Positions 46,369 to 55,707 of a stretch of DNA of 64,000 nt are shown here, in pieces. The position numbers and the translations under genes are program-made. The stretch spans positions 1 to 64,000 of the forward strand of contig CAVWYO010000011.1 of NCBI GenBank assembly GCA_963759235.1, written 5' to 3'. Origin of the DNA: Bauldia sp963759235. Lineage in GTDB: Bacteria; Pseudomonadota; Alphaproteobacteria; Rhizobiales; Kaistiaceae. Positions within the stretch are counted from its first letter, which is position 1, and each line of letters starts with the position of its first letter. A model generated the notes under the pieces. That model saw only the letters and a program-made list of their open reading frames with translations, searched no databases and was not told where the DNA came from.

Positions 46369-46767
46369 ATGCCGAGGGAACTATTCTGGCTGACGCTGAC
46401 GGTCGTGCTGACCGGTCTCATCTGGATTCCATACATCCTTGATCGTTTCGCCACCCGCGGGATCATGGGGACGTTCGCCAATCCGAGCGCGAGTGCGCCG
46501 CCCCAGTCGGCGTGGGCGGAGCGCATGAAGGCGGCCCACTACAACGCGGTCGAGAATCTGGTCGTCTTCGCGGCGCTGGTGCTGATCCTCAACGACCTGA
46601 CGATTTCCACCGCCGCCACGGTCGGCGCCTGCGCGGTCTATTTCTGGGCCCGGCTGGTCCACGTCGTGGTGTACACGTTGGGCATCCCGGTTGTGAGGAC
46701 GCTGGCCTTCCTGGTCGGCTGGGCCGCCGAGGTCGTTCTGGTGCTGGCGATCTTCGGTTGGATCTGA
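46369..46767 (+). CDS. MAPEG family membrane protein
   Basis: 132 residues with four helices: WLTLTVVLTGLIWIPYILDRF, RMKAAHYNAVENLVVFAALVLI (the MAPEG N-E pair), CAVYFWARLVHVVVYTLGIP and the last helix. MAPEG proteins are glutathione-linked membrane enzymes; bacterial roles are mostly unknown. A strong GAGGAGGAGGGGGA site precedes the ATG. Confidence 0.85.
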   Translation: MPRELFWLTLTVVLTGLIWIPYILDRFATRGIMGTFANPSASAPPQSAWAERMKAAHYNAVENLVVFAALVLILNDLTISTAATVGACAVYFWARLVHVVVYTLGIPVVRTLAFLVGWAAEVVLVLAIFGWI

Positions 46768-46780
46768 CCGGCGGGCGGCG

Positions 46781-47524
46781 ATGGCGGTTTTTGTCCTGGT
46801 GCACGGTGCTTTTCACGGCGCCTGGTGCTGGGTGAAGCTCATCCCGGAGCTCGAGGCGCGGGGGCACTCGGCCATCGCCCTCGACCTCCCCGGCCAGGGC
46901 GACGACAGGACGCCGATCGGCGCCGTTACCCTCGACGCGAACGCCGCGGCGATCGCCGTGGTCGTCGAACGTCAGGCCGAGCCGGTCGTTCTCGTCGGCC
47001 ACAGCCTTGCCGGTGTCTCCGTAGCCGCCGCGGCGGAGCGGGTCCCCGACCGCATCGCGCTTCTTGTCTTCCTGGCGGCCTTCCTGCCGCGCGACGGCGA
47101 CAGCGTCGCCTCGCTGAGCGCCTTGCCTTCGTCCCGCAAGGAGGCTGGACCCCCGGCCTTCGCCAAGACCGGGGACGGTCTGGGCTTCGTCGCCCTCGCC
47201 GAATTCGTGCCGGAACGTTTCTACAGCGGCTGCTCGGAGGCCGACATCGCCTACGCGCTTCCGCGCTTCCGGCCACAGGCCTACGCCGTCCAGCGGCAGG
47301 CTGTCCGTCTCACCCCGGAGCGGTACGGCCGGGTGCCACGGGTCTATGCCGAGTGCCTCGACGACAACGCAATCTCCCTCGGCCTGCAGCGCGATATGGT
47401 GGCCAGGTCGCCTTGCCTTGCTGTGATGTCGCTGCCGACCGGGCATTCGCCGTTCTTTTCGGCGCCAGGCCCGTTGGCGGATACGCTGGTCAAGCTCGCC
47501 GAGGAGCACGCGGTTCCGGCCTAG
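46781..47524 (+). CDS. Alpha/beta hydrolase (salicylate/methyl-ester esterase-like)
   Basis: 247 residues: FVLVHGAFHGAWCW near the start (oxyanion hole), nucleophile Ser75 in GHSLAG, and His in TGHSPFFS near the end. Similar to plant methylesterases and EstC. It follows the MAPEG gene after 13 bases and overlaps the convergent P1 peptidase by four bases. Confidence 0.85.
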   Translation: MAVFVLVHGAFHGAWCWVKLIPELEARGHSAIALDLPGQGDDRTPIGAVTLDANAAAIAVVVERQAEPVVLVGHSLAGVSVAAAAERVPDRIALLVFLAAFLPRDGDSVASLSALPSSRKEAGPPAFAKTGDGLGFVALAEFVPERFYSGCSEADIAYALPRFRPQAYAVQRQAVRLTPERYGRVPRVYAECLDDNAISLGLQRDMVARSPCLAVMSLPTGHSPFFSAPGPLADTLVKLAEEHAVPA

Positions 47525-48519
47525 CCGAACCGCTCCCGCCAGGTCGGAAGGCGGTCCCCCGGTGCCGGGGTCGCTTCGTAGACACCACGGGCAATGGCGC
47601 GGGCCATGCACGAAGCGGCGGCCGCGCCGATTTCGATCAGGTCGTAGGCAGGGTCCTTCACCGGCACGCGGCCGGTCGAAAGGGCGAACACCAGGTCGCC
47701 GTCGAAGGGGGTGTGGGAAGGCCAAAGGGCCCGGGCAAAGCCGTCATGAGTGACGATCGCCAGCCGCTTTGCCTGCGCTTTGGTTAGGGTCGCGTCGGTG
47801 GCGATCACGGCGATGGTTGTGTTCGCTCCGGCCGTCTGCAGCTTGTGGCGGATTTGCACCGCATCGGCGGGGAAAGGGGAGGGCCAACCAAGCCCACCGA
47901 ACTCGGCGCCGATCTCGAATGGCGCAGCCCAGAAATGCGGCGTGTCGCCGATCGTCGCCTGACCGAGGGCGTTGACGGCGACAAGGGCAGCGACGGTGGC
48001 GCCGTTGACCACGCGGGCCGAAGCCGATCCGAGGCCTCCTTTGAGATTGGCGGTCGTCGCTCCGACTCCGGCGCCGGCGGTGCCGAGCGCGAAATTCATT
48101 GCAGCGGCATGCAGCGCCTCGCGGCCGAGGCGCCCATAGGGCGGGTCTTCGCCCCATTCCTTGTCGCCGCCGTTGAGGAGATCGAAGAGGATGGCGGCGG
48201 GCACGAGCGGCACCCGCGCCGTGCCGACCTGCATCCCACGCCCGGCCGCCGCCAGGGCGGTCATCACGCCGCTCGCCGCGTCGAGACCGAAGGCCGAGCC
48301 GCCGGCAAGCACCACCGCGTCGATCCGATCGACCGTCTCCTCGGGCGAAAGCAGGTCGGTCTCGCGGGTACCCGGTGCGCCGCCCATGACGTGGACGGAA
48401 GCGACGGCCGGGTCCTCGCAGAGCACGACCGTCACGCCGGATTTCACGTCGCGGTCATCGGCGTTGCCGACCTTGATGCCGGCAACGTCGGTGAGAAGGT
48501 TGTTCAACCGCTGATTCAT
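47521..48519 (-). CDS. P1 family peptidase (DmpA/BapA-type aminopeptidase)
   Basis: 332 residues: NNLLTDVAGIKVGNADD at the start, VVLAGGSAFGLDAASGVM, and NLKGGLGSAS, the self-cleavage site that frees the N-terminal nucleophile Ser. It removes D- or beta-amino acids from peptides in known members. It is convergent with the hydrolase gene; a terminator for the next operon lies before it. Confidence 0.88.
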   Translation of the reverse strand: MNQRLNNLLTDVAGIKVGNADDRDVKSGVTVVLCEDPAVASVHVMGGAPGTRETDLLSPEETVDRIDAVVLAGGSAFGLDAASGVMTALAAAGRGMQVGTARVPLVPAAILFDLLNGGDKEWGEDPPYGRLGREALHAAAMNFALGTAGAGVGATTANLKGGLGSASARVVNGATVAALVAVNALGQATIGDTPHFWAAPFEIGAEFGGLGWPSPFPADAVQIRHKLQTAGANTTIAVIATDATLTKAQAKRLAIVTHDGFARALWPSHTPFDGDLVFALSTGRVPVKDPAYDLIEIGAAAASCMARAIARGVYEATPAPGDRLPTWRERFG

Positions 48520-48552
48520 CGGGCAACGCTAACCCTACTCCGAGACAAAGAA

Positions 48553-48578
48553 AAACCCCGGCGTCGCCGCCGGGGTTT
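48553..48578 (-). terminator. Rho-independent terminator of the liv operon's binding-protein gene
   Basis: Perfect 11-base stem AAACCCCGGCG / CGCCGGGGTTT with a four-base loop. On the minus strand it is followed by TTTCTTT. It lies 28 bases past the stop of the binding-protein gene. Confidence 0.85.
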
Positions 48579-48605
48579 CCCGAATGTTGCGTGCAGGCGG
48601 TAAGC

Positions 48606-49721
48606 CTACATAGCTGGCTTCTTGTAGTAATCGTACTTGCCGTCCTTCCACTCATACAAAACGTAGCCGGGGATGTTCACGTCGCCCTTGCCGTTGAAGC
48701 TGAACTCGCCGAGCACCGTGTCGAACGTGCCGTTTTGCAGTTGGGCGACGACCGGTTGGAAATCGGTCGACCCGGACCGCTCCACAGCCTGCGCCCATGC
48801 CTGGATGGCGGCATAGGTGTAGAGGGAATAACCCTCGGTGGTCCGGTTGGCGGCCTCGAGACGCTCGACGACCGGCGCAGCAGCCGGGTTCTTGCGCGGA
48901 TCCGGCGAGAAGGTCATCAGGGTGCCGGCGCCGGCGTCGCCGGTGATCGCCCAGTACTCGTCGGTGACCAGCGCGTCGCCGGAGACGAGGAGGGTGCTCA
49001 TGCCCTGGTCGACCATCTGGCGTTTGATCAGCCCGGCCTCGGTGTGATAGCCGCCGACGTAGAGGACCTCGATGTTGGCGGCCTTCAGCTTGGAAACAAG
49101 CGCGTTATAGTCCTTCTCGCCGGCGGTGTAGGACTCGACCATCGTCGGCTTCTTGCCAGCGGCTTCCATGAACTTCTGAGTCTCGTCAGCGAGACCTTTG
49201 CCGTAGGCGGTCTTGTCGTTGATGATGGCGATGTTCTTGTCCTTGAAGGTCTTGGCAAGGAATTCGCCGGCGACTAGCCCTTGCTGGTCGTCACGCCCGC
49301 ACACGCGGAAGATGCCGGGGCCGGGACGCTCGTCGGTGAACTTCGGATTGGTCGAAGCCGGCGAGATCTGAATGATGTCCTCGTCGGCATAGACGGCCGA
49401 GGCAGGGATCGACGATCCGGAGCAGAAGTGCCCGGCCATGAACGCAATCCCCTTGCCGGCCATCTGATTGGCGACCGCCACGGCCTGCTTGGGATCGCAG
49501 GCGTCGTCGCCGATCTCGAGCACCAATTGCTGGCCTAGAACGCCGCCGGCCGCGTTGATGTCCTCGACGGCCTGTTGAGCACCGTCCCGCATCTGGGCGC
49601 CGAACGATGCGTATTGTCCGGTCATCGGGCCGGCCGTGGCGATGGTGATGTCGGCTTGCGCCGAGCTTGCCATCGCGACGCCAAACGACAAGGCGATACC
49701 GGCCTTGATCAATGTTCTCAT
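48606..49721 (-). CDS. livJ: Branched-chain amino acid ABC transporter substrate-binding protein
   Basis: 371 residues with a signal peptide (ending SSAQAD). Family features: TIATAGPMTGQYASFGAQMRDGAQQAVEDINAAGGV, GHFCSGSSIPASAVYAD (ligand loop) and SPASTNPKFT. GGGGAG precedes the ATG. It is the last gene of the liv operon on this strand and ends at a strong terminator. Confidence 0.93.
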   Translation of the reverse strand: MRTLIKAGIALSFGVAMASSAQADITIATAGPMTGQYASFGAQMRDGAQQAVEDINAAGGVLGQQLVLEIGDDACDPKQAVAVANQMAGKGIAFMAGHFCSGSSIPASAVYADEDIIQISPASTNPKFTDERPGPGIFRVCGRDDQQGLVAGEFLAKTFKDKNIAIINDKTAYGKGLADETQKFMEAAGKKPTMVESYTAGEKDYNALVSKLKAANIEVLYVGGYHTEAGLIKRQMVDQGMSTLLVSGDALVTDEYWAITGDAGAGTLMTFSPDPRKNPAAAPVVERLEAANRTTEGYSLYTYAAIQAWAQAVERSGSTDFQPVVAQLQNGTFDTVLGEFSFNGKGDVNIPGYVLYEWKDGKYDYYKKPAM

Positions 49722-49838
49722 CACGTACTCCCCTGGAGGTTTTGGTGTCTGAACCACCTGTAGAAACGCTGGGGCGCTGACCGCACCCCCGCTGACTATC
49801 AGCCTATCCCGTCATGTTTTGCGGCGCAACGCGAGTGT

Positions 49839-50210
49839 TTAGCCGGCGCCCTCCGAACCGCTTGGCGCCGCCTTGCGTGGACGCCAGGAAAACGGGCCAG
49901 ACCGTTCGAAGAGCCAAGAATACTGGATCGTCATCTGCCCGGCGCGCGTCACCCGATAACCGGCGCTGCCCAGCCCGAGCAGGATGATGAAATCGACGAC
50001 GTAGAACTGCAGCGAGAGCAGCGTGCCGCTGAAGAGGGCGAAGTGGATGAACCGTACGGCGGCGGTGAGAAGCGCGATGTAGAACACCAATTTTGGGAAG
50101 AGCCGCCAAGTCACCGCGACGGCCCGGCCGGTAAGATAAGCCGCGCCCCCTCCGAGGAAGAGGGTGACGAGCAAAAAGTCGGCGAGACTGACTTCCCAGA
50201 TGATACCCAT
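49839..50210 (-). CDS. DUF6867 membrane protein
   Basis: 123 residues with three or four helices (FLLVTLFLGGGAAYLTGRAVAVTW, LVFYIALLTAAVRFIHFALFSG, VVDFIILLGLGSAGYR) and a short basic tail. The family is known chiefly from its place between livF and livJ in Hyphomicrobiales. Function unknown. It is eight bases after livF. Confidence 0.8.
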   Translation of the reverse strand: MGIIWEVSLADFLLVTLFLGGGAAYLTGRAVAVTWRLFPKLVFYIALLTAAVRFIHFALFSGTLLSLQFYVVDFIILLGLGSAGYRVTRAGQMTIQYSWLFERSGPFSWRPRKAAPSGSEGAG

Positions 50211-50218
50211 CGACTCCG

Positions 50219-50941
50219 CTAGTGCGCGCCCCCTTCCAGATACGCGGCGCGAACCTCTTCCCGCTCCAGCAGCTCACGGCCGCTGCCGGCCATGGTGATC
50301 TCGCCGTTGACCATCACATAGCCACGATGGGCGAGACGGAGCGCGTGATAGGCGTTCTGCTCGACAAGGAAAACGGTCAAGCCCTCGTTGCGGTTGAGAT
50401 CGCGGAGCACATCGAATATCTGGCGCACGATCAAAGGGGCAAGGCCGAGAGACGGCTCGTCGAGGAGGAGAAGCCGGGGGCGGCTCATCAGCGCGCGGGC
50501 GATCGACAACATCTGCTGCTCGCCGCCCGACAAGGTGCCGCCACGCTGACCCTGCCGGCGCCTGAGGATCGGAAAGAGGCCGAAGACCCGCTCGGCATCC
50601 TCGTCGAAATGGTCGAGGCCGATCGCCGCGGCGCCCATCTGGAGATTCTCCAGAACGGTCATCCGCGGGAAGATGCGGCGGCCTTCCGGCGCCTGGCTGA
50701 TCGACATCCGCATGATCTCGTGGGTCGGGTATTCGGTGATGTCGACGCCGTCGAACACGATCTGCCCTTCGCGGGCGCGCGGGTTGCCGCAGATCGTCAT
50801 CATCAGCGTCGACTTGCCGGCGCCGTTCGCCCCGATCAGCGTGACGATCTCGTTCTCGTTGACCTCCACGTCGACGCCGCGGAGCGCGATGATGTTGCCG
50901 TAGTAGGTCTTGACCCCGCTGACGGAGAGGAGAGCGGTCAC
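50219..50941 (-). CDS. livF: Branched-chain amino acid ABC transporter ATP-binding protein LivF
   Basis: 240 residues: Walker A GANGAGKST (37-45), LSGGEQQML signature and LLLLDEPSLGLAP Walker B. The GTG start at 50941 overlaps the livG stop (GTGA). Confidence 0.94.
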   Translation of the reverse strand: MTALLSVSGVKTYYGNIIALRGVDVEVNENEIVTLIGANGAGKSTLMMTICGNPRAREGQIVFDGVDITEYPTHEIMRMSISQAPEGRRIFPRMTVLENLQMGAAAIGLDHFDEDAERVFGLFPILRRRQGQRGGTLSGGEQQMLSIARALMSRPRLLLLDEPSLGLAPLIVRQIFDVLRDLNRNEGLTVFLVEQNAYHALRLAHRGYVMVNGEITMAGSGRELLEREEVRAAYLEGGAH

Positions 50942-51840
50942 GCGGTAGCCTCCCGCGCCGGGGCCTTGACCTCCTCGTCCTCGACGCCGAGATACGCGGC
51001 GATCACCCTGGGGTCGTGACGGACGAATTCGGCCGCACCGTCGGAGATCTTCTCGCCGTAATCGAGCACGACGATGTGGTCGGAGATCTCCATGACAACC
51101 CTCATGTCGTGTTCGATCAGCAGAATCGAGATGTCGTGCTCGTCGCGGATAAAGCGCAGCAGGTGGTTGAGATCGGCCGACTCGTGTGGATTGAGCCCGG
51201 CCGCCGGCTCGTCGAGGCAAAGGAGCTTCGGCTCGGTGCACATCGCGCGGGCGACCTCGAGACGGCGCTGCGCCCCATAGGGGAGATCGGCGGCCGGATT
51301 GTCGGCCCGCTCGGTCAGGCCGATCTGCTCCAGCCAATACTTCGCCCGTTCGAGCGCCGCTTTCATGCCGTCGCGATAGCTGCTCAGGCCGAGCAGCCCT
51401 CCAATCGTATAGTAGGAAGCAAGCATCAGCTTGTTGTGCTGGGCGACGAACAGGTTCTCGAGCACCGTCATGCCGCCGAACAGGCGGATGTTCTGGAAGG
51501 TCCGGGCGACCCGCGCGTCCCGTGCGATCTCGAAATCCGGCATGCGGTCGAGAAGAAAGATGCTGCCGTCCGCCAAACTCCGGTTGCCTGCGGCGGTAAG
51601 GCGCTCAAGTCTGGCGGAATCGAGCTTGTCGAGCGCCAGGGCGATCCGCCCCTCGCTCGGCTTGTAGAAGCCGGTGATGCAGTTGAACGCCGTCGTCTTG
51701 CCGGCCCCGTTCGGGCCGATGATCGCGGTGATGTCGCCACGGCCGGCGCTGAACGAGAGATCGTCGATGGCGACCAGCCCGCCGAAGCGCATGGTCAGGT
51801 GCTCGACGGTGAGAATCGGGTCGGCTTCCCAGCGATTCAC
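50938..51840 (-). CDS. livG: Branched-chain amino acid ABC transporter ATP-binding protein LivG
   Basis: 300 residues: Walker A GPNGAGKTT (42-50), the LivG-type signature LPYGAQRRLEVARAM and LLCLDEPAAGLNP. It is longer than the usual 255 residues because of an insert around 70-95 and a C-terminal extension. The GTG start overlaps the livM stop (GTGA). Confidence 0.94.
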   Translation of the reverse strand: MNRWEADPILTVEHLTMRFGGLVAIDDLSFSAGRGDITAIIGPNGAGKTTAFNCITGFYKPSEGRIALALDKLDSARLERLTAAGNRSLADGSIFLLDRMPDFEIARDARVARTFQNIRLFGGMTVLENLFVAQHNKLMLASYYTIGGLLGLSSYRDGMKAALERAKYWLEQIGLTERADNPAADLPYGAQRRLEVARAMCTEPKLLCLDEPAAGLNPHESADLNHLLRFIRDEHDISILLIEHDMRVVMEISDHIVVLDYGEKISDGAAEFVRHDPRVIAAYLGVEDEEVKAPAREATA

Positions 51841-53255
51841 CCGCGGCCCTCCCCGACAAGTTCGGCCCGAACCGTCTTCGCCCGCCCCTTCAGGGCGATC
51901 GACGGCTGGCGGGTGGAGATCAGGCCGCGTGGCCGCCAGACCATGATCAGCACCATCGCCATGCCGACGATCAGCATGCGGTATTCCTGCAATTCGCGCA
52001 GCGCCTCGAACGCCGTGTTGAGGAAGATGACGGCGATGACGATGCCGAGCTGGCTGCCCAGCCCGCCGAGCACGACGACCGCAAGGATGATGAAGGATTC
52101 GATCGCCGTGAAGCTCTCGGGCGAGATGAAGCCCTGTCGGGTGGCGAAGAACGAGCCGGCGAAGCCGCCGAACATCGCACCGACGGCAAAGGCGGTGAGC
52201 TTGGTGTTGGTGGTGTTGATGCCGAGCGAGCGGCAGGCGATCTCGTCCTCACGCAAGGCTTCCCACGCGCGACCGACGGGAAGACGACGCAGCCTGAGCG
52301 TGATGAAATTGGTGACCAGGGCAAGGATCAGGATGATGTAGTAGAGGTAGACGATGCGTTGCAGAGGCGAATATTCAAGGCCGAAAATCGCGGCGAAGCC
52401 TCCCTCGCCGCGCTCGAAGGGAATGCCGAACAGCGTCGGGCGCGGGATGCCGGAAATGCCGTCGGGACCGTTGGTCAAGCTGTACCAGTTGACGATCACG
52501 ATCCGGACCATCTCGCCGAAGGCGAGCGTCACGATGGCAAGATAGTCGCCGCGCAGGCGGAGCACCGGGAAACCGAGGATCAGCCCCCAGCCGGCGGCCA
52601 GCATCCCCGCCATCGGCAGGCAGACCCAGAACCCCAGATCGAAGTTGGTGGCGAGCAAGCCAAACGAATAGGCGCCCACCGCGTAAAAGGCGACATAGCC
52701 GAGGTCGAGGAGGCCGGCGAGGCCGACCACGACATTCAGCCCCCAGCCGAGCATGCAGTAGGTGAGGACGACGATCGCCTGGTCCATCCAATAGCGGTTG
52801 GCGAAGGGAAGAAACGGCATCACCAGGGTGAAGGCGATCGCCACGACGAAAGCGGGCCATTTCCACTCCGTCATCTGCGTGCCGCTCGGCAGGCGGCGGA
52901 AGGCGGTCGCGGTCACCGCCTTGATGGCGGTCGCGCGGTCCCACACGAACAGATTGAGGATGAGCCGGCCGCCGAAGACGACCGCAACGGCAATCGCCAC
53001 GAGACCCCAATGTCCCGACAGGGAGAGCCCGCCGACCGCTGTCTCGGTCCTGAGGCCGATCATCGGACCCGACATGGCGAGCGCGACGAAACCGGCGATG
53101 ACGGCATCCTTCACCGCTGCCGCGACGCGGCCGCGGCCGCTCGGGTGGACGGCAAACGGTGGCTCGCCGGCAAATGCCCGAGCCCGGCGCTCGTCTTCGA
53201 TCTCGGCCCCGACCGGCCCGCTGTCGACCGCGCTCTCTTCGGTCGCGTTCGCCAT
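51837..53255 (-). CDS. livM: Branched-chain amino acid ABC transporter permease LivM
   Basis: 472 residues with an N-terminal cytoplasmic part, then about ten helices and the docking region GRAWEALREDEIACRSLGIN. ATG 53255 lies one base after the livH stop; an upstream in-frame start at 53285 overlaps livH. It pairs with LivH. Confidence 0.92.
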   Translation of the reverse strand: MANATEESAVDSGPVGAEIEDERRARAFAGEPPFAVHPSGRGRVAAAVKDAVIAGFVALAMSGPMIGLRTETAVGGLSLSGHWGLVAIAVAVVFGGRLILNLFVWDRATAIKAVTATAFRRLPSGTQMTEWKWPAFVVAIAFTLVMPFLPFANRYWMDQAIVVLTYCMLGWGLNVVVGLAGLLDLGYVAFYAVGAYSFGLLATNFDLGFWVCLPMAGMLAAGWGLILGFPVLRLRGDYLAIVTLAFGEMVRIVIVNWYSLTNGPDGISGIPRPTLFGIPFERGEGGFAAIFGLEYSPLQRIVYLYYIILILALVTNFITLRLRRLPVGRAWEALREDEIACRSLGINTTNTKLTAFAVGAMFGGFAGSFFATRQGFISPESFTAIESFIILAVVVLGGLGSQLGIVIAVIFLNTAFEALRELQEYRMLIVGMAMVLIMVWRPRGLISTRQPSIALKGRAKTVRAELVGEGRG

Positions 53256-53256
53256 C

Positions 53257-54180
53257 TCAGACCTTTTCGACCTCGGGTCGGCCAAGCAGGCCGGAGGGAA
53301 GGAAGATCAGCGTGATGGCGAGAATCGAGAAGGCGGCAACGTCCTTGTACTCGATGGAGAAATAGGCCGACCAGAACGTCTCGATGAGGCCGATCAGCAG
53401 GCCGCCGAGCATGGCGCCGGGAAGCGAGCCGATGCCGCCAAGCACCGCGGCGGTGAACGCCTTCACGCCCGCCAGGAAGCCGATGTAGAAGTCGATCACG
53501 CCGTAGTAGAGGAGGAACATGACGCCGGCGACGGCGGCGAGCGCCGCTCCCACCACGAAGGTGAGCGAGATCGTGCGGTCGACGTTGACGCCGAGCAGCG
53601 CCGCCATCCGGGCGTCCTGCTCGCAGGCACGCTGCGAGCGGCCGAGCGACGTCTTGGCGATCAGAAGCGTAAATCCGGCCATCAGTGCGACGGTGAGAAT
53701 GACGATGATGATCTGGATGTTGGAGATCTGGACGACGAAGCCGTCCTTCTCCATCAGCGAATAGCCACCGGTGATGATCGGCTGCACCGGCTTGACCCGC
53801 GCGCCCTGGCTGATCTGGACGAAGTTCTGGAGCGTGATCGACATGCCGATGGCGGTGATCAGCGGCGCCAGGCGGAACGAGCCGCGGAGCGGCCGGTAGG
53901 CGACCCGCTCGATCGTCCACCCCCAAACGGCGGTGAGCGACATGGCGATGACGACGACCAGAAGCAGCGCCAGAATCAGGACGAAGAACGGTGTGGCGGC
54001 GCTCACTCCGAGGATCAGGAGCGCGATCAAACCGATAAAGGCGCCCACCATGAAGATGTCGCCATGGGCAAAGTTGATCATGCCGATGATCCCGTAGACC
54101 ATCGTGTAGCCGATCGCGATCAGCCCATAGATGGATCCGAGGGTCACCCCATTGATGAGCTGCTGGGTAAAGTACTCCAT
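53257..54180 (-). CDS. livH: Branched-chain amino acid ABC transporter permease LivH
   Basis: 307 residues: QQLINGVTLGSIYGLIAIGYTMVYGIIGMINFAHGD is the LivH start; RACEQDARMAALLGVNVDRTISLTF is the docking loop. First gene of the operon livH-livM-livG-livF-DUF6867-livJ. Confidence 0.94.
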   Translation of the reverse strand: MEYFTQQLINGVTLGSIYGLIAIGYTMVYGIIGMINFAHGDIFMVGAFIGLIALLILGVSAATPFFVLILALLLVVVIAMSLTAVWGWTIERVAYRPLRGSFRLAPLITAIGMSITLQNFVQISQGARVKPVQPIITGGYSLMEKDGFVVQISNIQIIIVILTVALMAGFTLLIAKTSLGRSQRACEQDARMAALLGVNVDRTISLTFVVGAALAAVAGVMFLLYYGVIDFYIGFLAGVKAFTAAVLGGIGSLPGAMLGGLLIGLIETFWSAYFSIEYKDVAAFSILAITLIFLPSGLLGRPEVEKV

Positions 54181-54290
54181 GTCTGCCGTGTCCCCTTCCG
54201 GCCGTTCCGGCCGTGGAAGCTCGGTGTTCGGCGCCGGCTTCTCTTAACCGTCTTGGTTACCAAGCCCTACCGGACAACACAACGGGGTGA

Positions 54291-55577
54291 TCAGGATGGG
54301 GGTTGCGGCGGATCGGCCGGGGCAGGTTGGTCGGACGCCTGATCGGTCGACGGCGGCGGCTCGGAACGCGGGTCGAGGGTCGCGCTTTCCGGAGTGACGG
54401 CCTTCAGCGGCAGCCCCTGGAAGGCCTCGCGGCTTGGGGCCTGGCGCTTTGACATCCGGTAGACGGTGTAAAGCCCGAGGAGGAAATGGACCGTCGCGGC
54501 GAAGCCAAACAGGCCTTCCGGCATGATGTGCTGCATGGCGAGCGAGGCAAGGATCGGTCCGATCATCGATCCGAAGCCGAGCAGCAGCAGCAGACCGCCG
54601 GCGATTCTGACGAAATCGTCGGGCGCGGCGAAGTCGTTGGCGTGGGCAACGGCGATGCCGTACATCGGATAGATCATGGCGCCGAAGAGGATCGCGATAC
54701 CGGCCACCACCATCGGCTGGCGCGGCTGAAACAGAACCATGGCCAGAGCCACGACGATGGCGCCTGCCGCCAGTCCGACGAGCACGCGCCGGCGGTCCAT
54801 GCTGTCGGAGAGACGGCCAAGCGGGAACTGGACGAGCGATCCGCCGAGGACCGCGCCTGCCATCAGCAATGCAACGTCGGGGACCGGCAGTCCGATCCGT
54901 CGGGCAAAGACCGCGCCGAGCGTTCCGAAGGCGCTGTTCACCATGCCGATCATGAAGCAGCCGACCGCGGCGACCGGCGAGTTTGAGTAGAGCGCCGCGA
55001 TATTGAGGCGCGTGGTCTTCAAGGGCTGGGGATGCTGGGCCGTTGACAGGGCGGTGGGCAGGATCGCCAAGCAGTAGAGGATTGCCCCGATAGCGAAGAA
55101 GAAGAAAGTCGATGGCGGTTGGATGACCATGAGTAGCTGGCCGGCGGTCGAGGAGCCGAACACCACCATCTGGTAGATCGAGAAGATCGTTCCCCGGTTC
55201 TCCCGCGAGGCACGTTCGTTCAGCCACAATTCAACGATCATCGAGGCGCCGGCGAAGCAGAAGCCGGAGAGCGCCCGCAGCGTGATCCACGCCACCGGCG
55301 AGACGATCAGGATGTTGAGCAGGATGGCGACGGCGGCAAGCGACGCCATGGTTCCATAGCCGCGCACGTGGCCGACCCGCCGCACCACCATCGGCACCAG
55401 AAGGCATCCGGCCATGAAACCGACCGACCAGCCCGTGCCGATCAGGCCAAGTTCAAGGGTGGTGAATCCCTCCGCGGTCCCCTGCAGGGGGAGCAACAGG
55501 CCGTGCAGACCCCCGGCCATAAGAAGAAAGGCCGAGCCGAGGAGGAGGGCGGCAATGGGGAGCAGCGTGGAGGCCAT
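54291..55577 (-). CDS. MFS transporter (YcaD-like)
   Basis: 428 residues, twelve helices. Family motifs include GTGWSVGFMAGCLLVP, ELWLNERASRENRGTIFSIYQMV and FPLGRLSDSMDRRRVL. The last ~45 residues are Pro-rich and cytoplasmic. ATG 55577 begins the first helix; a TTG at 55655 is possible. Substrate unknown. Confidence 0.85.
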   Translation of the reverse strand: MASTLLPIAALLLGSAFLLMAGGLHGLLLPLQGTAEGFTTLELGLIGTGWSVGFMAGCLLVPMVVRRVGHVRGYGTMASLAAVAILLNILIVSPVAWITLRALSGFCFAGASMIVELWLNERASRENRGTIFSIYQMVVFGSSTAGQLLMVIQPPSTFFFFAIGAILYCLAILPTALSTAQHPQPLKTTRLNIAALYSNSPVAAVGCFMIGMVNSAFGTLGAVFARRIGLPVPDVALLMAGAVLGGSLVQFPLGRLSDSMDRRRVLVGLAAGAIVVALAMVLFQPRQPMVVAGIAILFGAMIYPMYGIAVAHANDFAAPDDFVRIAGGLLLLLGFGSMIGPILASLAMQHIMPEGLFGFAATVHFLLGLYTVYRMSKRQAPSREAFQGLPLKAVTPESATLDPRSEPPPSTDQASDQPAPADPPQPPS

Positions 55578-55707
55578 CAGGCCTGGCGATTCGTTGGGCG
55601 GAACGGAGGGGCGTCGCAACGTCCGACCTTTCCCCTCTTCCCGTCGCGAAATCAAGGCTGCCCTGTGACGGTGCCGCCTCTCAGCGGCGCCGATATCGCG
55701 GCACTCG